Positions 42,947-54,913 of a stretch of 64,000 bases of DNA are shown here, piece by piece. The stretch is from Serratia liquefaciens (GTDB taxonomy: Bacteria > Pseudomonadota > Gammaproteobacteria > Enterobacterales > Enterobacteriaceae), in the NCBI RefSeq assembly GCF_027594825.1, contig NZ_CP088930.1, positions 2,479,019 to 2,543,018 on the forward strand, read 5' to 3'. The notes below the pieces were generated by a model, which saw nothing but the letters and a program-made list of their open reading frames with translations, ran no database searches and had not been told where the DNA came from. Numbering within the stretch: the first letter of the stretch is position 1; every line of letters begins with the position of its first letter. Made by a program: the position numbers and the translations under genes.

Positions 42947-43141
42947 TTAGGCAACTTCGTGCATTGGAATAATGGTTCCGCTTTCCTCCACCATAATCTG
43001 TCTTGCCTGACGAATGCATTTTCCGCAATCGGTACCAATCGGCACAAGTTCACGCAGTTGTTTCATGGTATGCGGGTTGTGCTGACGCACGGCTTTACGG
43101 ATCGCTTTGTCAGTCACGGCATTACACAGACATACGTACAT
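42947..43141 (-). CDS. bfd: Bacterioferritin-associated ferredoxin
   Basis: Small [2Fe-2S] protein that reduces bacterioferritin haem to mobilise stored iron. The 64-aa protein has cluster cysteines Cys4 and Cys6 (MYVCLCNAV) and Cys39 and Cys42 ([10 protein letters not shown]). It lies 74 bases before bfr on the same strand. Bfd is usually iron-repressed; I saw no convincing Fur box. Confidence 0.96.
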   Translation of the reverse strand: MYVCLCNAVTDKAIRKAVRQHNPHTMKQLRELVPIGTDCGKCIRQARQIMVEESGTIIPMHEVA

Positions 43142-43221
43142 AAGAGACTCACTTCTTAACCAATCCTGTAAGTCTAAATAGGAATGCTTTTTATTTCAAT
43201 TAAGATTTGAGCAAATTGCAT

Positions 43222-43245
43222 AAAAAAAGGGCACCGAAGTGCCCT
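43222..43245 (-). terminator. tufA terminator
   Basis: On the minus strand AGGGCAC, loop TTCG, GTGCCCT followed by a run of T. It is 26 bases past the tufA stop and ends the str operon transcript. Confidence 0.93.
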
Positions 43246-43271
43246 CTTTTATGTCGAAAAATTATTTGCGA

Positions 43272-44486
<1,215 letters not shown>

Positions 44487-44526
44487 TCATGGAGAGAGCA
44501 CTGATCAATGTGTTAAACCCGAAAGC

Positions 44527-46650
<2,124 letters not shown>

Positions 46651-46681
46651 CTATTGCCTTAGGCGTTCAAGTTCGGTTAAC

Positions 46682-46715
46682 CCAAGCGGGTTGGCTTCTT
46701 GAAGCGCCCGCTTGG
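46682..46715 (-). repeat. Nested hairpin between rpsG and fusA
   Basis: CCAAGCGGG (46682-46690) pairs perfectly with CCCGCTTGG (46707-46715), and an inner GCTTC/GAAGC stem closes a two-base loop (46694-46705). It lies inside the str operon 41 bases before the fusA start, with no T-run, so it is more likely an mRNA processing, stability or translation-control element than a terminator. Confidence 0.6.
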
Positions 46716-46738
46716 TTAGCATAACTACTGCGTGGCAA

Positions 46739-47224
<486 letters not shown>

Positions 47225-47305
47225 TTAATTCAGGATTGTCCAAAACTCTACGAGTTTATTTTGACATTAAAGTGAAAATGTTTGGCCTTACTTAACGGAG
47301 AACCA

Positions 47306-47734
<429 letters not shown>

Positions 47735-47760
47735 CTACTGGCAAAGTACGAGGACGCAGA

Positions 47761-47789
47761 ATTTTATGGCTGAGTAGTAGAGGTGTCAA
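47761..47789 (-). promoter_or_regulatory. str operon promoter
   Basis: Minus strand consensus TTGACA (47784-47789), exact 17-base spacer, TAAAAT (47761-47766), followed by TCTGCGTCC. The leader to rpsL is about 75 bases. It is the strongest-looking promoter in the window apart from rRNA P1. Confidence 0.9.
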
Positions 47790-47811
47790 GAAATATACAA
47801 CATCACTCTCA

Positions 47812-48099
47812 TCACCAGGCCATTTGGCTGCGATGTTTTTCGGTTAATTCAACGAAGTGATTATAGCCGACGACAGTGATTTTGTGTGAAAAATGACCAG
47901 ACAACCCTCTGGCATCCAGGTCGTTCTGCAGCGCATAAAGGGATATGGGGGCATTGAGCAGCAATTCAAGGTGCGCGCTACCGGCCAGGCCGGCCAGCAC
48001 GCCATCCTGCAGCAGCAGCAGGTCATCGCCCGGCGCGGTCAAACGCAGCAGCGCAGGCAAATCGCATTGAGCGGGGGAACGGCTAAGGGTATACAGCAT
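47812..48099 (-). CDS. tusB: Sulfur relay protein TusB
   Basis: Part of the TusBCD complex that passes persulfide from TusA to TusE for 2-thiouridine at tRNA position 34. The 95-aa protein starts MLYTLSRSPAQCDLPALLRL. It is last of yheO-tusD-tusC-tusB, 9 bases after tusC and just upstream of the str promoter. Confidence 0.94.
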   Translation of the reverse strand: MLYTLSRSPAQCDLPALLRLTAPGDDLLLLQDGVLAGLAGSAHLELLLNAPISLYALQNDLDARGLSGHFSHKITVVGYNHFVELTEKHRSQMAW

Positions 48100-48108
48100 C
48101 AGGGTTTC

Positions 48109-48468
48109 CTAAAATGTCATCACCACGTCATAGCTGGCCAGTTGGCGACTCAGCGCATCCGGCGCCAAGATCTCGGCGTCCAGCACCCAGTCAGTCACCT
48201 GACTCAGGCCGCGCTCCTGTAGCGATGCCTGGCAAAGATAACACTGCTCAACGTCATACAGCGGCAGCACGCCAAAGGTGGCAATGTAATTGCGCGCCAG
48301 AATTTTTTCCGGTTGCTGTCCCGGGATGATCTGCAGCACGCCGTCACCGATAAAAAACACGCCCAGATCTTCGCTCAGCGCCGAAGTGGCTAACAACGCA
48401 TCCAGCCCTTCCCTGCCGCTGGCGCTGCCGTGTGGGCTCTGGGTAAAAACAAAAGCGACTCGTTTCAT
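48109..48468 (-). CDS. tusC: Sulfur relay protein TusC
   Basis: DsrF-like subunit of TusBCD. The 119-aa protein starts [20 protein letters not shown], typical of the family, and ends [10 protein letters not shown]. It is structural in the complex, since the sulfur-carrying cysteine is in TusD. It is 8 bases after tusD. Confidence 0.95.
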   Translation of the reverse strand: MKRVAFVFTQSPHGSASGREGLDALLATSALSEDLGVFFIGDGVLQIIPGQQPEKILARNYIATFGVLPLYDVEQCYLCQASLQERGLSQVTDWVLDAEILAPDALSRQLASYDVVMTF

Positions 48469-48476
48469 AAACTCTC

Positions 48477-48866
48477 TCAGAACTGCACCAGGCGGTCACA
48501 GCTCAGCGAAGCCTCCGCCAGCGAGCCCAGCCCGCTAAGGGTAAAACCCGGCTGAAGGTTGGCGCTGGGCAATCCTTGCAGTGCGGCTTCCTGCTCATCG
48601 GTCACACCGCGCCGGAGTGCCGCGGCTACGCAGACGTTGAGCTCAATGCCATGCTGCTGTGCCAACTGCACCCAACCCCGCACCAAATCGAATTCGTCGC
48701 TGGCCGGCGCAGTCAGTTGATTAGCGTTCAACACCCCTTCACGGTAAAAAAACACGCTGGAGAGGCGGTGTCCCTTGGCCAGCAAAGCCTGCGCGAACTG
48801 ATAGGCGCTGCTGGCCTGTTGGGTGCCGTAAGCCGGGCCGGTGACCAAAAGGCAGTAACTCAGCAT
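48477..48866 (-). CDS. tusD: Sulfurtransferase TusD
   Basis: DsrE-like subunit of TusBCD that carries the persulfide. The 129-aa protein has [20 protein letters not shown] at the N-terminus and the active cysteine Cys79 in [12 protein letters not shown] (Cys78 in E. coli). Its start overlaps the yheO stop by 7 bases. Confidence 0.96.
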   Translation of the reverse strand: MLSYCLLVTGPAYGTQQASSAYQFAQALLAKGHRLSSVFFYREGVLNANQLTAPASDEFDLVRGWVQLAQQHGIELNVCVAAALRRGVTDEQEAALQGLPSANLQPGFTLSGLGSLAEASLSCDRLVQF

Positions 48867-49588
48867 CCGCGCTCGGTTCCCAACAGATCGCCGCTTTTGA
48901 ACTGGCGGATGTACAGATACACGGTGTGTTTTGAGATATTCAGACGGTCCGCCACCTGATTAATGGCGTCCTTGATATCAAAAATGCCCTTCTCGTAGAG
49001 ATTCAGCACTACCTGGCGGTTTTTGGCATTGTTGGAAACATTACGATCGGCATTAACTTCCTCAATGGTGAACTCCAGCGTCTGCGCCACCAGATCGTCA
49101 ACCGACGACGCAAAGTTGACCGAAGGCGCCACGTCCTGAGTTTCCGGCGGCATAAAGGTCTGCATCACCTGGGAGAAAGGTACGTCGAGGTTCATGTTGA
49201 TACACAGCAAACCGATCACCCGCTGTTCACGATTACGGATGGCGATAGTCACCGACTTCATCAGCACGCCGCTCTTGGCACGGGTAAAATAGGCCTTGGA
49301 CACGCTGCTGTCATCGCCGGCCATGTCATGCAACATACGCAGCGCGAGATCCGTGATCGGCGAGCCGATCTGCCGCCCGGTGTGCTCACCGTTCGCAATG
49401 CGTACCGCCGAACATTTCAAATCTTCCAAAGCATGCAGCACGATCTCACAGTGCCCGCCGATCAACATCGCCAGGCCGTCAACAACCGCTTCGTAAGACT
49501 TCAGGATTTCATGATCCGTCTGGGTAAACGGACGTTCATTCAGCAAATCAAGTTCGCTGGCTTCGCTGGATAAAAGCGAATTAGACAT
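48860..49588 (-). CDS. yheO: PAS and helix-turn-helix regulator YheO
   Basis: Probable DNA-binding regulator of the YheO/DUF2087-like group: an N-terminal PAS-type domain (about residues 20-130, with [20 protein letters not shown]) and a C-terminal helix-turn-helix (about 195-235, [20 protein letters not shown]). The ligand and targets are unknown. The 242-aa product from ATG 49588 matches the E. coli N-terminus (MSxSLL...SELDLL), with GGTGG eight bases upstream; in-frame codons to 49672 are not family-like. It is translationally coupled to tusD. Confidence 0.9.
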   Translation of the reverse strand: MSNSLLSSEASELDLLNERPFTQTDHEILKSYEAVVDGLAMLIGGHCEIVLHALEDLKCSAVRIANGEHTGRQIGSPITDLALRMLHDMAGDDSSVSKAYFTRAKSGVLMKSVTIAIRNREQRVIGLLCINMNLDVPFSQVMQTFMPPETQDVAPSVNFASSVDDLVAQTLEFTIEEVNADRNVSNNAKNRQVVLNLYEKGIFDIKDAINQVADRLNISKHTVYLYIRQFKSGDLLGTERGC

Positions 49589-49989
49589 CGAAAATACCAC
49601 CCTCAAAGATCGCCTGTGCCAGGGGGCGCAGCTAAAACTGCTCGTGCGGGTTCCTTTCCACAGGCGGCACACCCTTCAGGTTACGCGGGATGGGCTGGCT
49701 GATATCAGTCTGAAACAGCACGACGAGCGTCCGCAGGCCGAGATGACCAGGAACAGTTTTAGGTACACGCCCTAAGGGGCAGGCGCATGACTCATAAGTC
49801 CGGATTATTAGTCTAGCAAAACAGCCAGAGTAAAGTCCTTGCGTTTGCGCGTGGTATTGACGTTAAGCCCGATGCCCGGCAGGCGTCAAGCGATCAGTGG
49901 GCAGGAAGTGAAAGTTAGCGCTGATTTGGCGGATTAAAATGAACACCGCCGCGAAGGACGTTCGCGGCGGTGTGGGGACTCAGACAGGC
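49589..49989. other. yheO-fkpA intergenic region
   Basis: It contains the fkpA terminator on the right and a long yheO leader. A weak promoter candidate for yheO lies on the minus strand: TTTACT (49829-49834), 18-base spacer, TAATAA (49805-49810). Short reading frames in the leader are discussed as a finding; none is supported as a gene. Confidence 0.4.
49930..49973 (-). terminator. fkpA terminator
   Basis: ACACCGCCGCGAA (49943-49955), 5-base loop, TTCGCGGCGGTGT (49961-49973): a 13-bp perfect stem, followed leftward by TCATTTTAAT. It is 17 bases past the fkpA stop. Confidence 0.88.
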
Positions 49990-50823
49990 TTATTGCGCTT
50001 TGGCGTCTGCCGCTGCGTCAGCCGGCTTTTCAGCCTTGGCGTCCGCTTTAGGAGCGGCTTTCACATCCAGCAGTTCAACGTCGAACACCAGTGTGGAGTT
50101 AGCCGGGATGCCCGGAACGCCAGTTTTACCGTAGGCCAGCGCCGGTGGGATAACCAGCTTGATTTTGCCGCCTTTCTTGATGTGTTTCAGGCCTTCGGTC
50201 CAGCCTGGGATCACGCCGTCCAGACGGAATGACAGTGGCTCGCCACGGGTGTAGGAGTTATCAAACTCGGTACCGTCAGTCAGGGTGCCTTTGTAGTTCA
50301 CCACAACGGTATCGCTGTCTTTAGGCGCAGAACCGGTCCCTGGCTTCTCTACCTGGTACAGCAGGCCGGACTCGGTTTTCTTCACGCCTTTTTCTTTCGC
50401 GAAGGTGTCGCGGTACTTGGTGCCTTTCGCTTCGTTATCTTTCGCGTCCTCCTCCATCTTCGCCTGAGCGGAAGCCTTCACGCGCGCTTCAAAGCTCTGC
50501 AGAGTTTTTTCGATATCTGCATCGTTCAGCTTGCTCTTGTTGGCAAAAGCGTCCTGAACGCCTGAGATCAACTGGTCTTTGTCCAGTTTAATACCCAGTT
50601 TTTCTTGCTCTTTCAGCGAGTTGTCCATGTAACGGCCCAGGGATGCACCCAGTGCGTAAGCCGCTTGCTCGTCATCGTTCTTGAACTTGCCGGTGCTTGG
50701 CGCCGCGTCGGCAGCTTTCGCCGCTTCTGCCGGTTTAGCTGCATCGGCAGCCATGACCTGGGTCGCATTCAAAGCAAAAGCCATGGTGGTTGCCAGAAGC
50801 GTGACTTTAAACAAAGATTTCAT
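49990..50823 (-). CDS. fkpA: Periplasmic FKBP-type prolyl isomerase FkpA
   Basis: Periplasmic chaperone and peptidyl-prolyl isomerase. The 277-aa precursor has a signal peptide (MKSLFKVTLLATTMAFALNA, cleavage expected after VMA), a helical dimerisation domain (about 60-150) and an FKBP domain (VVVNYKGTLTDGTEFDNSY, GVIPGWTEGL, LAYG). Ala/Lys/Asp-rich low-complexity stretches lie just after the signal peptide and at the C-terminus. The ATG at 50823 follows GGAG. A sigma-E-like promoter lies about 115 bases upstream. Confidence 0.95.
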   Translation of the reverse strand: MKSLFKVTLLATTMAFALNATQVMAADAAKPAEAAKAADAAPSTGKFKNDDEQAAYALGASLGRYMDNSLKEQEKLGIKLDKDQLISGVQDAFANKSKLNDADIEKTLQSFEARVKASAQAKMEEDAKDNEAKGTKYRDTFAKEKGVKKTESGLLYQVEKPGTGSAPKDSDTVVVNYKGTLTDGTEFDNSYTRGEPLSFRLDGVIPGWTEGLKHIKKGGKIKLVIPPALAYGKTGVPGIPANSTLVFDVELLDVKAAPKADAKAEKPADAAADAKAQ

Positions 50824-51193
50824 CCATTTCTCCAGTGTCTGAAGCGGTGCCCCAAACAATCATTAAGTAAGATAACCGGGCTACTATAGCTGTCCGAAAC
50901 AAAACAAAACAGTCACACAGGTAACCAATCGAGTCAAAGTGTGACTCCAGCTTTAAACAGAAGTTTCGTTTAATGTGCTACCCGTATGATAAGTCAGATT
51001 TTTCCTGCGCCCGCAGTATCCACAGTAACAAAAACCCTCAGGCCGATCGCTCTATTTTTCAGCACTTTACACAGTGCCCTGGCGTTTTCCGTCTGCCCCC
51101 GCACACAGCGAGGTGAAATAGCGCAGCGCAAAGCCGCCGGCAGCTGTTACCATAGCCTCAGATCCAGGATTTAACCGCGTCAGAGGTAGCATC
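50824..51193. other. fkpA-slyX divergent intergenic region
   Basis: 370 bases without a supported gene. It holds the fkpA promoter on the minus strand. For slyX there is only the ribosome binding site AGAGGT at about 51182-51187; I could not choose a slyX promoter. Confidence 0.5.
50940..50967 (-). promoter_or_regulatory. Candidate sigma-E promoter of fkpA
   Basis: Minus strand GAAACTT (50961-50967; consensus GGAACTT), 16-base spacer, TCACA (50940-50944; consensus TCAAA or TCTGA). The spacing equals that of rpoH P3. fkpA is a known sigma-E target in E. coli, which supports the assignment. Confidence 0.5.
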
Positions 51194-51421
51194 ATGCACA
51201 ACGCCGATATCCAAAGCCTGTTACTGCGGCTTGAAGAACTGGAAAGCCGTCAGGCCTTTCAGGAAGTCACTATTGAAGAGCTCAATCAGACCGTGGTGAA
51301 ACACCAGCTTGAAATGCTGAAATTGCAGGATCACCTGCGCGTGCTGACCGACAAGCTGCGTTCGACCCAAACGTCAATGATCGCGTCGCAGTCGGAAGAA
51401 ACGCCGCCGCCACATTATTGA
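51194..51421 (+). CDS. slyX: SlyX family protein
   Basis: A 75-aa, mostly helical protein with heptad-like leucines ([20 protein letters not shown]) suggesting a short coiled coil, and a conserved C-terminal ETPPPHY. The function is unknown. It is transcribed divergently from fkpA and convergently with slyD, as in E. coli. Confidence 0.93.
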   Translation: MHNADIQSLLLRLEELESRQAFQEVTIEELNQTVVKHQLEMLKLQDHLRVLTDKLRSTQTSMIASQSEETPPPHY

Positions 51422-51435
51422 TAAACCATAAAAAA

Positions 51436-51463
51436 GGGCAGCCTCAGGGCCGCCCATTTTTTT
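51436..51463. terminator. Terminator between convergent slyX and slyD
   Basis: GGGC-A-GCC, loop TCAG, GGC-C-GCCC, followed by ATTTTTTT on the plus strand and preceded by AAAAA, so it can serve both genes. Confidence 0.8.
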
Positions 51464-51481
51464 GCCGTTACTGCGCTGCTA

Positions 51482-52078
51482 TTAGTGGCAGCCGCAACCG
51501 CCGTTACCGCAACCGCCTTTCTTGGCCTGACCGTGATCATGCGCGTGGTCATGGTCGTGATCGTGGCCATGGCCGCCGCAGCAACCTTCACCGTGTTCGT
51601 GGTGATGATCGTGCTCGCCGTGTACGTGGCCGTGAGCCAATTCTTCAGCGGTAGCTTCGCGGATCGCGACAACTTCTACGTTGAAGTTCAGGTTCTGGCC
51701 AGCCAGCATGTGGTTACCGTCAACCACGACGTGATCGCCGTCCACTTCGGTGATTTCGACCGGCACTGGGCCCTGATCGGTGTCAGCCAGGAAACGCATG
51801 CCAACTTCCAACTCGTCAACGCCCATAAAGACGTCTTTCGGCACGCGCTGCACCAGGTTTTCGTCGTAGTTGCCGTACGCATCGTTAGCGCCAACGTTAA
51901 CGTCAAAACGATCGCCCGCTTCGTGGCCTTCGAGTGCTTTTTCCAGACCTGCGATCAGAGAACCATGCCCGTGCAGATAGTCCAGCGGCGCACTCACCGG
52001 AGACTCATCAACCAACACACCGTCTTCTGTACGTACTTGATAAGCCAGGCTGACCACCAAGTCTTTTGCTACTTTCAT
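51482..52078 (-). CDS. slyD: FKBP-type prolyl isomerase and metallochaperone SlyD
   Basis: Cytoplasmic prolyl isomerase, folding helper and nickel carrier for hydrogenase maturation. The 198-aa protein has an FKBP domain (from DLVVSLAYQVRTEDG) with an inserted flap (about 70-125) and a C-terminal His/Cys-rich metal-binding tail of about 50 residues (HGEHDHHHEHGEGCC and later GCGNGGCGCH). The ATG at 52078 follows GGAG with six bases spacing; upstream codons are not family-like. Confidence 0.96.
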   Translation of the reverse strand: MKVAKDLVVSLAYQVRTEDGVLVDESPVSAPLDYLHGHGSLIAGLEKALEGHEAGDRFDVNVGANDAYGNYDENLVQRVPKDVFMGVDELEVGMRFLADTDQGPVPVEITEVDGDHVVVDGNHMLAGQNLNFNVEVVAIREATAEELAHGHVHGEHDHHHEHGEGCCGGHGHDHDHDHAHDHGQAKKGGCGNGGCGCH

Positions 52079-52199
52079 GATATCTCCTACCGTTGGATAC
52101 TTGGACGCAGCCGTCATGAGGCCGCGCCTTTACCGGACAGATTGTATCGGAAATCTGCCCCGCTGTACCCTACAGCATAAAAAAACGCGCTCGATAACG

Positions 52200-52403
52200 C
52201 TATTCAGGATGGAAAATACCGATCACCTGCTCCTGCGGCCGGACGTGCTTTTCCACCTGCTGTTCGGTCTGCCGCTGATGATGGCCGCACTTGACGCACT
52301 CCACCACTTCGACCTGGTCTTCACGCCAAACGGCCAGCGTATCCATAGCCTTACAGCTTGGGCAGACCGCCCCGGCGATAAATCTTTTCCGTGTTGCAGA
52401 CAT
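52200..52403 (-). CDS. yheV: Zinc-ribbon protein YheV
   Basis: A 67-aa protein with a four-cysteine zinc ribbon, CPSCKA and CVKCGH, ending EQVIGIFHPE as in E. coli YheV. The function is unknown. It is 14 bases after kefB on the same strand, so probably part of the kefG-kefB-yheV transcript. Confidence 0.92.
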   Translation of the reverse strand: MSATRKRFIAGAVCPSCKAMDTLAVWREDQVEVVECVKCGHHQRQTEQQVEKHVRPQEQVIGIFHPE

Positions 52404-52417
52404 CTCAATGCTCCAAA

Positions 52418-54226
52418 TTATTCGTATTCATCCCAGCCGTCGAACTGGCGACTCTCTTTTTGCATCTCCCGGTGGAAAAGTTCTTCCAGCTCGCGCCGCG
52501 CTTCCTTCACGCGGGAAATTTGTGCCACATCGCCATGATGCGGCGGCATCAGCTCACGCAACATCCGCATATCCAATCGACGGAAGTGCTGCTGCGCGCG
52601 ATAGGCCTGATGAGGATGCATGCCCAGTTCCATCAGTGCCTTGCGCCCCAGCTCCAGCGCACTGGAAAAGGTTTCGCGACTGAACTGCTTGACCCCTGCC
52701 TGCAATAACTCGTGCGCTTCCACACGACCGCGTGCCCGCGCCAAAATACTCAGCTCGGGAAAATGCTGCTGACACAGGCGGACAATTTCCATGGTGTCTT
52801 CCGGCTCATTACAGGTGATCACAATCGACTTGGCCTTCGCCGCACCTGCCGCACGCAGCAGTTCCAGCTCGGTGGCGTCACCGTAATACACTTTATAACC
52901 ATAGCGCCGCAGTACGCCGACGGCGCTGACATCGCGCTCCAGGACGGTAATGCGCATCTTGTTGGCCATCAGCAGGCGGCCGATCACCTGACCAAAACGC
53001 CCGAAGCCAACGATGATCACCTGCGGGTCATCGTCTTCCACATACGGGGTCTCTTCGTCCTCATCCCGGGCGTTATAACGACGCACCAGGATGCGATCGA
53101 TAATCTGCATCAGCAACGGCGTGGTCATCATCGACAGGGTCACCACCACCAGCAACAGCGCAAGCTGATCGGGCTGCAACACCTTCTGCGCCCCCGCCGC
53201 CGAAAACAGCACGAAGGCAAACTCTCCACCCTGACTGAGCACCCCGGCAAACTGCAAGCGCACTGAACTGCGCAGGCCGAAAATACGCGACAGCGAGTAC
53301 AGCACCCCTGACTTAATCGCAACCAACAACACCACGCCCAGCAGCACTTCGGCCAGATGGGTATAGAGTACGCCGATATTCAGCGCCATACCCACCGAGA
53401 TAAAAAACAGCCCCAGCAGCAGCCCTTTGAAAGGCTCGATGGAGATTTCCAGCTCGTGGCGATATTCGCTTTCCGCCAGCAGCACGCCGGCGATAAAGGT
53501 GCCTAGCGCCATAGACAGGCCCAGGGCATCCATAAACATCGCCGCCCCCAGCACCACCAGCAGGGCGGCGGCGGTGAAGATTTCGCGAACTCCGGAAGAG
53601 GCGATATAACGGAACAGCGGACGCAGCAGGAACCGCCCGCCAACCAGCATGCCGCCGAATGCCGCCACCTTGAGTGCAATTTGTGCCCAATCGTCGCTGC
53701 TGCCGCCAGCGCCGGCCAGGATCGGGATCAACGCCAGCGCCGGGATCACCGCCATGTCCTGGAACAGCAGCACCGAGAACCCCAACTGGCCGCCTTCGTT
53801 GCGGTTCATGCCCTTTTCGCGCATCAGTTGCAGCGCCATGGCGGTTGACGACATCGCCAGCCCGATACCGCCAATCACGGCGGCCTGCCAGGCGAAATGC
53901 GTCAGATAAAGCAATGCCCCCAGCACCGCAGCGGTGATCAACACCTGTCCGGCGCCGACGCCAAAGATTGAGCGCCTGAGTTCCCACAGCTTGCTCGGGT
54001 TCAACTCCAGCCCGATGATAAACATCAGGAACACCACGCCCAGCTCAGAAAAATGCAGGATCTCGTCGACGTCGCGAATGAAACCCAATCCCCAGGGGCC
54101 GATGGCAATACCGGCGATCAGGTAACCCAGCACCGCGCCGATACCCAGTCGACGGGCAATCGGCACCGTGACGACGGCGGCAAACAGAAACAGTAAAATT
54201 GCGGTCAGTAACGTTGAGCCTTCCAT
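52418..54226 (-). CDS. kefB: Glutathione-gated potassium/proton antiporter KefB
   Basis: Potassium efflux system closed by glutathione and opened by glutathione adducts, acidifying the cytoplasm to protect against electrophiles. The 602-aa protein has an N-terminal antiporter domain of about 12 segments ([20 protein letters not shown]) and a C-terminal RCK domain ([20 protein letters not shown]) followed by helical tail. It is collinear with E. coli KefB (601 aa). It follows kefG by 2 bases. Confidence 0.96.
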   Translation of the reverse strand: MEGSTLLTAILLFLFAAVVTVPIARRLGIGAVLGYLIAGIAIGPWGLGFIRDVDEILHFSELGVVFLMFIIGLELNPSKLWELRRSIFGVGAGQVLITAAVLGALLYLTHFAWQAAVIGGIGLAMSSTAMALQLMREKGMNRNEGGQLGFSVLLFQDMAVIPALALIPILAGAGGSSDDWAQIALKVAAFGGMLVGGRFLLRPLFRYIASSGVREIFTAAALLVVLGAAMFMDALGLSMALGTFIAGVLLAESEYRHELEISIEPFKGLLLGLFFISVGMALNIGVLYTHLAEVLLGVVLLVAIKSGVLYSLSRIFGLRSSVRLQFAGVLSQGGEFAFVLFSAAGAQKVLQPDQLALLLVVVTLSMMTTPLLMQIIDRILVRRYNARDEDEETPYVEDDDPQVIIVGFGRFGQVIGRLLMANKMRITVLERDVSAVGVLRRYGYKVYYGDATELELLRAAGAAKAKSIVITCNEPEDTMEIVRLCQQHFPELSILARARGRVEAHELLQAGVKQFSRETFSSALELGRKALMELGMHPHQAYRAQQHFRRLDMRMLRELMPPHHGDVAQISRVKEARRELEELFHREMQKESRQFDGWDEYE

Positions 54227-54228
54227 GT

Positions 54229-54783
54229 TTACCTTCCTCCCTGCGGCAGCGGATTACGCAACCAATCGCCATACGCCGTGGCATGGCTTTCCAACACTTC
54301 CGGCTTCTGACGGCGCGCCCAATACACCAGCATCGGCGTCAGCCAGTGCATATGGCACATGGCGGCGGTCAGCTCAAACGGCCGCAGAATATCTTCCATC
54401 GGGTAGCGGTTATAACCGCCGGTACGATAGGCCCCCTCCGGTTCCCCGGTGGTGATCACCGAGCGCCAATACTTTCCCGCCAGTGCATTACCGCCCATGC
54501 CGCTGGCAAAACCACGCGACAGCACGCGATCCAGCCATTCTTTCAACAGGGCCGGGCAGCTGTAGGTATAGAGAGGATGTTGAAAAACAATGACCTGATG
54601 TTCACGCAGCAGTTGTTGTTCGTGGTGAATATCGATAAAAAAATCAGGATAGTGCGCGTATAAATCGTGCACGGTGACATGTTCCAACTGCTGTGCCGGT
54701 CGAAGCAAAACCCGATTCGCGACCGAGTCCTGGGATTCCGGATGGGCATACAGCAGCAAGACCTTGGGCGGCTGCGACATCAT
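54229..54783 (-). CDS. kefG: KefB ancillary protein KefG
   Basis: Quinone-reductase-fold protein required for full KefB activity. The 184-aa protein has the flavodoxin-like N-terminus [17 protein letters not shown] and [20 protein letters not shown]. Two ATGs stand side by side (54783 and 54780); GGAGGGG lies just upstream and either could serve. It is divergent from yheS. Confidence 0.95.
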   Translation of the reverse strand: MMSQPPKVLLLYAHPESQDSVANRVLLRPAQQLEHVTVHDLYAHYPDFFIDIHHEQQLLREHQVIVFQHPLYTYSCPALLKEWLDRVLSRGFASGMGGNALAGKYWRSVITTGEPEGAYRTGGYNRYPMEDILRPFELTAAMCHMHWLTPMLVYWARRQKPEVLESHATAYGDWLRNPLPQGGR

Positions 54784-54913
54784 TCCCCTCCAAAGCGTCG
54801 TCAGGGTAGCGGTTTTCCGTTACCATGCTCCGCAAAGACTAATAATAGGACAGTCTGTGTCCTGTTAACTTAGAATCCATTCAATTTAACATACTCTGAA
54901 CATACGGCGCTTT

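Noticed and set aside
43142..43221. A Fur box before bfd
   Set aside because: The AT-rich upstream region has only scattered matches to the 19-base consensus, not better than expected for such composition.
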